7,389 nt of DNA from Sandaracinaceae bacterium (GTDB lineage: Bacteria > Myxococcota_A > Polyangia > Polyangiales > Houyiibacteriaceae): positions 1 through 7,389 of the forward strand of contig JAAZAH010000419.1 in assembly GCA_012514415.1 (NCBI GenBank), read 5' to 3'. Both the position numbers and the translations under genes were made by a program. Below, in pieces: positions 1-5,562 of this stretch (position 1 is its first letter; each line of letters begins with the position of its first letter). Below the pieces are notes generated by a model. That model searched no databases, was not told the DNA's origin, and worked only from the letters and a program-made list of their open reading frames with translations.

Positions 1-2
1 AG

Positions 3-389
3 GCCCCGAGAACGCTTCAGCCCGCGGCGCTCGATTTCGAGAGGCGGCCCCTCTTTAGGCGTCCTTTCGCGCTTTTTTTCGCCGAGCATCGCGTCGATTT
101 CGAAGGCGAAGAGCGAGTGCTCGATCCCAGCCGCATCCTCCTATATCGAGACGCAGAAGAGAGGCTCAAAACACTTCGACTCCGGGAGCGCGGGGCTCGA
201 CTCCTCAGCGCGCTCACGAGCTCGACGAAGAGCCTCAAAGAAACGATTGCCGAGCTCAGCACACGAGAAGGCTTCGCGATCGACGCTCCTTACCTTGAGT
301 GGCTCTCGACTTTCCTCGCAACACTCATCGAAGAAGGCTTTCTCCTCGGCTCCCACCCACCGGATGCTTCGATCGACCTCTTGGAATGA
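3..389 (+). CDS. C-terminal part of an unidentified protein ending in a PqqD/HvfC-like winged-helix domain (5' end outside window)
   Basis: The frame is open from the first complete codon to a TGA at 387-389, giving 128 residues. No convincing start lies inside: the GTG at 117 would begin in the middle of the domain-like part, so I read this as the tail of a longer protein. The last ~85 residues run as a short strand (RILLYRD), a charged turn, then helices with LRERGARLLSAL, an acidic/hydrophobic helix, and a final helix ending in LIEEGFLLG. That layout resembles the small winged-helix modules of PqqD-like peptide-recognition domains and of the C-terminus of HvfC/DUF2063 proteins, partners of MNIO/DUF692 peptide-modifying enzymes. 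It also resembles the C-terminal domain of some B12-binding radical SAM proteins. This is resemblance by pattern only, with no catalytic motif visible. The TGA overlaps an ATG at 386, so it was probably coupled to the damaged thioesterase-like reading frame downstream. That the frame is a real gene is likely; its function is not established. Confidence 0.5.
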   Translation, partial: APRTLQPAALDFERRPLFRRPFALFFAEHRVDFEGEERVLDPSRILLYRDAEERLKTLRLRERGARLLSALTSSTKSLKETIAELSTREGFAIDAPYLEWLSTFLATLIEEGFLLGSHPPDASIDLLE

Positions 390-674
390 GCGAAGAAGCT
401 CCCTCACGCGCGCTCGCAGAATCGATTCTTCGAGTGAAGCCCTCATCGGTGGCGCTGGGGGTCGAGCTCCTCGATTTCGAGCGGTTTGGCGCAGGGCGAT
501 TCGATCACGGTCGGGTTCAAATCGAACTCGCTTCGCCCCACAAGCCTCAAGGAACGGCTCCTCGCCATTGGCAAGCGCGTCGGGGCGGGGAAGAGGCAGG
601 TCAACGTTCGGGCCGATGTTTTTGTGGAGCGCGAACACGGCACGTGTGAGCTCTCTGCTGCGGCGCTCGCGCCC
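386..674 (+). pseudogene. Remnant of a PaaI-type hotdog-fold acyl-CoA thioesterase, with frameshift and missing central segment
   Basis: Two frames of this stretch each look like a different part of one PaaI-like thioesterase. From the ATG at 386 one frame reads an N-terminal helix and first strand, with ALGVELLDFERFG matching the family's 'ALGIELLEFE.G' entry into the fold. It then loses family character and stops at 647-649. From about 489 another frame reads DSITVGFKSNSLRPTSL, then LLAIGKRVGAGKRQVNVRAD and VFVEREHGTCELSAAALA. These match the closing strands of the fold (typically '.t.....FLRP...G..l.A.g.v...Gr......v.V....G.l.A'). The roughly 35-40 residues that should lie between them are absent, including the HGG loop, the central helix and its catalytic acidic residue. 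The back-half frame has no stop until 1532, where it runs antisense to the E2 gene, so the C-terminus is also uncertain. The ATGA junction with the preceding gene suggests it was once the second gene of a + strand operon. The family assignment is inference from motif order. A sequencing or assembly error could produce the frame change but would not explain the missing middle. Confidence 0.5.
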
Positions 675-693
675 TCTCGAGCGCGCGAGCGCC
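662..693. repeat. Perfect 11-bp GC-rich inverted repeat between convergent transcription units
   Basis: Bases 662-672 and 683-693 are exact reverse complements around a 10-base loop (cctctcgagc). The element lies at the 3' end of the thioesterase remnant and 75 bases beyond the stop of the E2 gene arriving from the other strand. The position suits a bidirectional transcription-end hairpin. Neither flank has a T-run, so it is not a classical intrinsic terminator. GC-rich sequence of this type also yields such palindromes by chance. The rest of the gap, 694-767, shows no gene or other signal I can support. Confidence 0.3.
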
Positions 694-767
694 TCGCAGT
701 CTTGCGACGCGCAGTCTCCCATCCGCCCATTCGAGAGGGGTCCTTCACGCAGACTGCGCTTTCCTTC

Positions 768-2159
768 TCATTCCGCAAGAAGCAGCGCCGGACGCTCGAT
801 TCTCTCAATGATCGCGCAAAGAAACCGGGCGGCATAGGCGCCGTCAATCCATTGATGATCGAAGCTAAGAGAGAGGTTTGCGATGCGCCCAACGGCGATG
901 GAACCACCCCGTACGATCGGCCGCTCGCGCGCGCGATGAATGCCGAGGATCCCAAGTTCGGGCGGGTTCAAAATAGGAGTCCCAAAGAGGCTCCCGAGTT
1001 TGCCAAGCGAAGTGATTGTAAATACAGAGCCGCGGAGCTCGTCGGATGGAAGCCCCCCGGCTCTCGCCCCTTCCGAGAGGCGCTCGAGTTCGCGCGCGAG
1101 GTCAAAGATCGACGCTTGTTTTGCGCGGCGCACGACGGGCACAAGGAGGCCCTCGTCGGTATCAACAGCGACGCCAATTGGAAGCGATGGTTCGAGCTGA
1201 AAATCATCGCCTTCGATGCGAGACGAGAAACGCGGAAAGTCGACCAGACTATGCGCAACGGCTTTCAAGAAAAATGGGAGAAAACTGAGAGAGCCACGCG
1301 GAAGCGCTTCGGGACCGGCCCCAGCACGGAGCTCGTCCCGAAGGCCGATGAGGGCGTCCATTTCGCACTCCTCAACGAGCGTCGCTTGAACGGCGTTGTC
1401 GCGGCTCTGACGCATCCTCGAAGCGATGGTCTTGCGGCGGGTGCCAATCGGCACGCGCACTCCCTCAGACCGATCGCGCTCTTTGCTGGATCGAGAGGCG
1501 AGCGGCGCTGCTTCTCGATCCCTCGCATGTGATTTCAGGCCAGGCGGCAGCCGCTCTTCGACCGACGCGCGATGCACACGCTCACCGCGCCTACGCTCCG
1601 CCGGGAGCGCCTCGTAAAGCGCCGTCCCCGGAGCGCTCTCTCGCAGATCGCCGACAGCCGAAGCGACGATCTCTCGTTTCGCTTCCGCGCTCTCAACCGA
1701 TGGAAGAGGCCCGCTTTGCTCGGCGAGACGGCCCTCGCTCCATCCTTCATCATCGTCGCGTCCCTTCGCGCGCAACGCCGTCATCGACACGAGGGGGCGC
1801 GCGCTCCCCTCGGCCCTCCGGGGCTCGGCTTCGTCAGTCGCTGCCGCGGTGCTTCGGGGTTGGGCAGTCGGCGGATCGATCCCGGCCCTCAGAGCCGTCT
1901 CTCGCGGCCGATATCGAAACAATGCCTCGCCCACTCTCGCGATCTCTCCGTCTTTGAAGAGCACCTCCTCGATGGTCATGGGCCAGGGCGCGCTGATGAT
2001 CACGCTCGTCTTATCCGTCACGATTTCGACGATCGGATCGTCCTCCTCGACGCTTTCGCCGCGTTTGACGAACCACCGTGCGACCTCGCCCTCGGCCACA
2101 CCTTCGCCCAGATCAGGCAGACTAAACTCGCGAAAAGAACCATGGATATCGAGCGCCAT
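768..2159 (-). CDS. bkdB: Dihydrolipoamide acyltransferase, E2 component of a branched-chain 2-oxoacid dehydrogenase complex
   Basis: E2 takes the acyl group from E1 on its lipoyl arm and passes it to CoA, forming the cytoplasmic core of the complex. Numbered from the GTG at 2162, an N-terminal lipoyl domain covers residues ~12-86, with LPDLGEG and the lipoylated lysine K51 in VTDKTSV. The C-terminal acyltransferase domain covers ~235-464. It starts VPIGTRRKTIASRM, contains FTITSLGKLGS with the usual Thr/Ser-Gly pattern, and ends with the active-site HxxxDG as H436-QWI-D440-G. The middle, ~90-235, is a long Ala/Arg/Glu/Ser-rich stretch without a clear peripheral subunit-binding domain; only RVHRASVEERL (~195-205) resembles the end of one. 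I chose the ATG at 2159, which overlaps the E1beta stop as TGATG and has GGAG 8 bases upstream. The GTG at 2162 would add one residue. Total length (463-464) is normal for a single-lipoyl E2. It is the last gene of the cluster. Substrate is inferred from its E1 partner. Confidence 0.93.
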   Translation of the reverse strand: MALDIHGSFREFSLPDLGEGVAEGEVARWFVKRGESVEEDDPIVEIVTDKTSVIISAPWPMTIEEVLFKDGEIARVGEALFRYRPRETALRAGIDPPTAQPRSTAAATDEAEPRRAEGSARPLVSMTALRAKGRDDDEGWSEGRLAEQSGPLPSVESAEAKREIVASAVGDLRESAPGTALYEALPAERRRGERVHRASVEERLPPGLKSHARDREAAPLASRSSKERDRSEGVRVPIGTRRKTIASRMRQSRDNAVQATLVEECEMDALIGLRDELRAGAGPEALPRGSLSFLPFFLKAVAHSLVDFPRFSSRIEGDDFQLEPSLPIGVAVDTDEGLLVPVVRRAKQASIFDLARELERLSEGARAGGLPSDELRGSVFTITSLGKLGSLFGTPILNPPELGILGIHRARERPIVRGGSIAVGRIANLSLSFDHQWIDGAYAARFLCAIIERIERPALLLAE

Positions 2160-3280
2160 CACTTGATCTCCATCGCCCCTTCAACGGAGTCCTCGTCGCC
2201 CTTCTTTACGCCCGAATCGTTTTTCGGCTCGCGATCTTCCGTCCGTGCTGCGGCTAGCCCGCCTTGTCTTGAGTCTCTCGCATCGCCGAAGACGGTTTGG
2301 GGGAGGGCTTCTTCCGATTCGCGCATCAGCGCTTCAATGGCGAGGAGGATGCGGCGGGCTGAGGGGAGCGCCTCGAGCTCGAGCGCATAAGGGAAGGGCG
2401 CGTCGATTCCGGCGACGCGCATCGGGCGTGCTCGAAGCCAGGCGAAATTTCGCTCGACGATGCCGGCGACGAGCTCACCTCCATAACCGCCCGTGAGCGG
2501 CGCTTCATGCACGATGAGCGCACGCCCCGTATGTCTCACGCTCCGATCGAGGGTTTCCTCGTCGAGTGGGATGAGCGAACGAAGATCGATGATCTCGACC
2601 TCGATCCCTCGTCTCGCCGCCGCCTCCGCCGCCTCGAGGCATTCATAGATCGAGGCGCCGTAGCTAATGCAGCTGATATCCTCACCGGGCCTTAGAATCC
2701 TCGCCCGCTCTCGAACCTCATAGTCCTCACGAGGCTCCCTCACGGCCCGATAGACTCTCTTCGGCTCGAAGAAGATGACCGGATCGGGATCGCGGATCGC
2801 TTCGAGCAGCATCGCGCGCGCATCGTTCGGCGACGCCGGGTAGTAGACCTTAAGCCCAGGGGTGTGCGCGAAATAAGCTTCGGGGCTTTGTGAATGATAA
2901 TGGCCGCCCTTGATGCCTCCACCCGCGGGCGCTCGGACGACCATCGGCACCGCAAACTGTGCCCCCGAGCGGTAGCGCATCTTGGCGGCTTCGTTTACGA
3001 GCTGATCAAACGCGGGGTAGATGAAGTCGGCGAACTGGATCTCGACCACAGGGCGTAGGCCGTGCATCGCCATGCCGATCGCTGTCCCCACAATCCCTCC
3101 CTCGGCGAGCGGCGCGTCGATGACGCGGTCGCGCCCGAAGCGCTCAAGGAGGCCATCGGTGACACGAAACACCCCGCCGAGCCTTCCGATATCCTCACCG
3201 ATCACGATCACGTTCGCGTCGCGCTCCATCTCTTCCGCGAGCGCCCCTCGGAGCGCTTCAACCATCGTCTCTCCCCTCAC
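2159..3280 (-). CDS. bkdA2: 2-oxoisovalerate (branched-chain 2-oxoacid) dehydrogenase E1 component, beta subunit
   Basis: E1beta pairs with E1alpha as a cytoplasmic alpha2beta2 heterotetramer that decarboxylates branched 2-oxoacids with thiamine diphosphate. Family hallmarks run in order: TMVEALRGAL at the N-terminus, GEDIGRLGGVFRVTDGL (~28-44), and APLAEGGIVG with the cofactor-contacting glutamate E60. Then come VVEIQFADFIYPAFDQ (~78-93) and GGHYHSQSPEAYFAHTPGLK (~125-144), followed by the transketolase C-terminal domain with IDLRSLIPLD, VHEAPLTGGYGGE and DAPFPYALE (~293-301). The SQSPEA form is typical of the 2-oxoacid/branched-chain group. The family normally ends near residue 322. Here about 50 more residues follow, rich in Asp, Glu, Lys, Arg and Gly and without recognisable homology. 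The GTG start at 3280 overlaps the E1alpha stop (GTGA) and keeps the residues that usually precede 'TM.EAL'. An ATG at 3265 behind AGGGGAG is the alternative and would remove five residues. Confidence 0.95.
   Translation of the reverse strand: MRGETMVEALRGALAEEMERDANVIVIGEDIGRLGGVFRVTDGLLERFGRDRVIDAPLAEGGIVGTAIGMAMHGLRPVVEIQFADFIYPAFDQLVNEAAKMRYRSGAQFAVPMVVRAPAGGGIKGGHYHSQSPEAYFAHTPGLKVYYPASPNDARAMLLEAIRDPDPVIFFEPKRVYRAVREPREDYEVRERARILRPGEDISCISYGASIYECLEAAEAAARRGIEVEIIDLRSLIPLDEETLDRSVRHTGRALIVHEAPLTGGYGGELVAGIVERNFAWLRARPMRVAGIDAPFPYALELEALPSARRILLAIEALMRESEEALPQTVFGDARDSRQGGLAAARTEDREPKNDSGVKKGDEDSVEGAMEIK
2168..2171 (-). promoter_or_regulatory. Ribosome binding site (GGAG) of the E2 gene, inside the E1beta 3' end
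   Basis: On the minus strand GGAG is followed by 8 bases and then the ATG at 2159, or by 5 bases and the GTG at 2162. It lies within the last codons of E1beta, which supports coupled translation of the two subunits and leaves the two adjacent start codons undecided. Confidence 0.55.
3271..3277 (-). promoter_or_regulatory. Shine-Dalgarno-like AGGGGAG at the E1alpha/E1beta junction
   Basis: Read on the minus strand, this purine run ends 5 bases before the ATG at 3265 and lies just inside the frame opened by the GTG at 3280. It is better placed than anything in front of the GTG, where GAGGGAG runs almost into the start codon. It is therefore the main argument for the shorter E1beta. Family N-terminal length argues for the GTG. 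The sequence alone does not settle it. Confidence 0.4.
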
Positions 3281-4338
3281 AGCTCCCTCGCCGCTTGAAT
3301 CGCTTCGAGCTGCCGCAGTTGAGTCCGCGTCGGCTTCGCATACACACCTTCGACAATCGACTCGATGGACGGCTTTGGCGCCGCTTCAGCGCGGCGGAGC
3401 ATCGCTCGAAGATCGCGATCGAAGGCGTCGATCCTTCTCCCGATGGCCTCTTCATCAAAAGCCTCGAGCGTGTAGAGATGATCGCGAAAGATCTGAATCG
3501 GATCGCGTGGAGGAACTTCGCTTCGATAGCGCGTCGGATCGTCCGAGGAGCTATGCGCTCCCCGTCGATACGTGAGCAGCTCGATGAAAATTGGGCGCCT
3601 CGCGCTCCTCGCTTCAGCGAGGGCTTTGCAGGCACGAAAATGGACCGCGAGGACATCGTCTCCGTCGACCCGATAGGCTGGGATCCCATAGCCGACTGCT
3701 TTATCGACGAGGGTCTCTGCGCGACACTGCTCCTCGACTGGGAGGCTGATGGCATAGCGATTATTGCGGCAGAAAAAGACGACGGGCACTTCAAGCGCGG
3801 CTGCGAGCGTGAGCCCCTCGTGAAAGCCCTGGGAGCTCGTCGCGCCATCGCCAAAGAAGACCGCGACGGCGATGCGTTCGTCGCGCATTTTCGCTGCGTA
3901 ACCGACGCCGACGGCGTGGGGGATCTGCGTCCCGATGGGGGCGCTCACCGACAGGCATCGATGATCGGCCGAGCTGAAGTGAACGGGCATCTGCCTTCCG
4001 CGGTTCACATCGCGCGCATTGCCTACCGATTGATCGACAAAGGACTCAATGGGGAAACCACGATGAAAAAGCGCCGCCGATTCGCGATAGCAGGGGACGA
4101 GGAAATCGGTGTCGGCAAGCGCTTCGGCGACGCCGAGGATCGCGGCCTCTTCTCCCTCCGAGCCGAGGTGAAAGCCGATGCGTCCCTGACGTTGTGCGCG
4201 CATCATGATCGTGTCGAAGCGGCGCTGCCTCAACATCGCTTCGTAGACCACGAAGCGGCGTTCTATCCGAAGGAGAGGCTCGCGGATGAGCGCGCCTCCC
4301 TCCCCCAAGATTCGCTCAACGGCGATCGTCCCTCCCAT
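3277..4338 (-). CDS. bkdA1: 2-oxoisovalerate (branched-chain 2-oxoacid) dehydrogenase E1 component, alpha subunit
   Basis: E1alpha binds the thiamine diphosphate pyrophosphate through Mg2+ and, with E1beta, decarboxylates valine-, leucine- and isoleucine-derived 2-oxoacids before passing the acyl group to E2. Landmarks in the 353-residue product are QRQGRIGFHLGSEGEEAA (~49-66), YRESAALFHRGF (~84-95) and SAPIGTQIPHAVG (~132-144). The thiamine-diphosphate motif runs from G163-D-G to N192-N193 (FFGDGATSSQGFHEG ... FCRNNRYAIS). The loop RRGAHSSSDDPTRYR (~258-272) has H262 and S263 where human BCKDHA has His291 and the kinase-regulated Ser292. The SDDPTRYR form points to branched-chain rather than pyruvate dehydrogenase, although bacterial enzymes can be broad. 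No E1 kinase gene is visible. The ATG at 4338 is the only usual start between the in-frame lipA stop and the conserved core, but its upstream TCCTGAAGAC is a weak ribosome site. The gap to lipA is 78 bases, so co-transcription is likely. Confidence 0.95.
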   Translation of the reverse strand: MGGTIAVERILGEGGALIREPLLRIERRFVVYEAMLRQRRFDTIMMRAQRQGRIGFHLGSEGEEAAILGVAEALADTDFLVPCYRESAALFHRGFPIESFVDQSVGNARDVNRGRQMPVHFSSADHRCLSVSAPIGTQIPHAVGVGYAAKMRDERIAVAVFFGDGATSSQGFHEGLTLAAALEVPVVFFCRNNRYAISLPVEEQCRAETLVDKAVGYGIPAYRVDGDDVLAVHFRACKALAEARSARRPIFIELLTYRRGAHSSSDDPTRYRSEVPPRDPIQIFRDHLYTLEAFDEEAIGRRIDAFDRDLRAMLRRAEAAPKPSIESIVEGVYAKPTRTQLRQLEAIQAAREL

Positions 4339-4416
4339 GTCTTCAGGATAAACGGGGAGCGTTGAGGCGCAAGAGCGCGCCTTGTGGACTCTGAAAGCGG
4401 GGCCCTCGAGACGCGA

Positions 4417-5352
4417 TCAGAGGACCGGAAGGCTGCGCCGTCCGTAGCGATCGAACTGACGCTCCCTGCGGATGGTATCATCGAGAAAGGCCTCGGCCGC
4501 ACGATAGCTCGAACGCACGAGAGGGCCGCTCGCGACGAATGAGAAGCCGAGAGCGCGCCCAAGCTCCTCGTAGCGCTTGAACTCGTCGGGATGAACGTAG
4601 CGCTTCACCTCGGCGTGCTTCTTCGTCGGCCGAAGGTATTGCCCAATGGTGAGGATGTCGACGCCCGCCTCGCGGATGAGCTCCATCGCCTCAACGACTT
4701 CGGACTCCTCTTCGCCGATGCCAACCATAAGCGAAGTCTTGGTTCGCTCGGCCCCGATCTCCTTGGCGTATCTCAAGACCTCGATCGAACGCTCCCATGA
4801 GCAACGCGCATCTCGAATCGATCGCTGAAGCCTCGGCACAACTTCAACATTATGCGCGAAAACATCGGGGGCACCCTCGCGGACGACGGTGCGCACATCG
4901 CGCTTTACTCCCTGAAAATCGCCGACCAACGTCTCGATAAGAAGCTCAGGCGAGCGGGCCTTCGAGCGCCGGACAGTCTCGGCAAGGTGCGCTGCCCCAC
5001 CATCGAGGAGATCGTCGCGATCGACCATCGTAATGACGACATATCGGAGGCCCATGCGTTCAAGCGCCATCGCCGTGGACTCGGGCTCACGGGAGTCCAC
5101 GTAGCCTCGGGGATCGCCCGTATTGACGGCGCAGAATCGGCAGCCACGTGTACACGTCTCTCCAAGGACCATGATGGTGGCTGTGCCGGCGCCCCAGCAC
5201 TCGAAGATATTCGGACAGCGCGCCTCGGCGCAGACCGTATGAAGATCGAGACCGTCGAGCCTTTCCTTTACCGCTTGAAAGCGCGCTTGGTCCTCTCCGC
5301 TGGGGAGACGAACGCGGAGCCAATCGGGTTTGCGCTGCGGAAGGTCGCTCAT
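4417..5352 (-). CDS. lipA: Lipoyl synthase (radical SAM sulfur insertion into protein-bound octanoyl groups)
   Basis: LipA inserts sulfur at C6 and C8 of the octanoyl chain on the lipoyl-domain lysine, consuming its auxiliary iron-sulfur cluster as sulfur donor. The 311-residue product has every family signature. The auxiliary cluster cysteines are C41, C46 and C52 (CAEARCPNIFEC), and the radical SAM CxxxCxxC is C67, C71 and C74 (CTRGCRFC). Also present are YVVITMVDRDDLLDGGA (~104-120), HNVEVVPRLQ, TSLMVGIGEEESEV and QYLRPTKKH. The C-terminal R280-S-S-Y283 supplies the conserved serine ligand of the auxiliary cluster. Length is typical. The ATG at 5352 gives the standard short N-terminus ending in RKPDWLRVRLPSGE. 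The bases in front (gctaaatcttccct) contain no Shine-Dalgarno sequence, so the message may be leaderless or poorly initiated. LipA's natural substrate in this cluster is the E2 three genes downstream. LipB is not present here. Confidence 0.97.
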   Translation of the reverse strand: MSDLPQRKPDWLRVRLPSGEDQARFQAVKERLDGLDLHTVCAEARCPNIFECWGAGTATIMVLGETCTRGCRFCAVNTGDPRGYVDSREPESTAMALERMGLRYVVITMVDRDDLLDGGAAHLAETVRRSKARSPELLIETLVGDFQGVKRDVRTVVREGAPDVFAHNVEVVPRLQRSIRDARCSWERSIEVLRYAKEIGAERTKTSLMVGIGEEESEVVEAMELIREAGVDILTIGQYLRPTKKHAEVKRYVHPDEFKRYEELGRALGFSFVASGPLVRSSYRAAEAFLDDTIRRERQFDRYGRRSLPVL

Positions 5353-5562
5353 AGGGAAGATTTAGCAGCTTGGCGCGGGTGGGGCTATGGGGTCAGCGAC
5401 GAGCGGCGCGAGCGCGGCAGGAACGAGGCGCCTCCATCGTTGGCGATAGGGCATCGTGAATGTCGCGACGCGAATGACACATCCCCGGCGTGACCGCGTC
5501 GACTTGGAAGGGATCGTCCCCCTCCCCGAGTGACTTCTTCAAAGCCGAAGGCACATTAATCC
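5353..5562. other. 210-base gap between the ABC-F gene and lipA, probable location of the lipA-bkd promoter
   Basis: This is the largest gap on the minus strand and the only one upstream of the lipA-E1alpha-E1beta-E2 cluster, so the cluster's promoter most likely lies here or the cluster reads through from the ABC-F gene. I cannot point to a convincing -35/-10 pair, operator palindrome or T-tailed terminator hairpin. A short TAAATC-like run sits 6 bases before the lipA ATG, where a leaderless -10 box would be, but it matches the consensus poorly. Confidence 0.3.

Noticed and set aside
141..722. A 193-codon minus-strand frame facing the partial left-edge gene.
   Set aside because: Arg/Ala/Glu-rich with no motif. 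The opposite strand carries the coherent winged-helix-like tail and hotdog-like segments.
486..1532. A 348-codon open frame on the + strand, opened by TTG, mostly antisense to the E2 gene.
   Set aside because: Only its first ~60 codons (to ~674) have protein-family character, read here as the back half of the thioesterase remnant. The rest is Arg/Ala-rich antisense sequence over the conserved E2 acyltransferase domain.
1572..2390. A 272-codon + strand frame antisense to E2 and the end of E1beta.
   Set aside because: No domain or motif, Arg/Ser-rich composition. Long antisense frames are expected here from GC-rich third positions, and both genes on the opposite strand are well supported.
3295..4365. 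A 356-codon + strand frame lying exactly antisense to E1alpha.
   Set aside because: It mirrors E1alpha codon for codon and has no recognisable family motif. E1alpha has complete thiamine-diphosphate and substrate-loop motifs.
4339..4419. The lipA stop codon is in frame with E1alpha and the 26 codons between have no stop, suggesting a readthrough fusion.
   Set aside because: A stop-free run of this length is common in GC-rich DNA. The 26 codons show no homology or linker-like conservation, and both proteins are complete at family-typical lengths.
5393..5482. A 29-codon minus-strand ORF (ATG at 5482) in the gap upstream of lipA, considered as a leader peptide.
   Set aside because: No run of regulatory codons, no adjacent attenuator hairpin and only a GGGG stretch close to the ATG. 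It is indistinguishable from chance.
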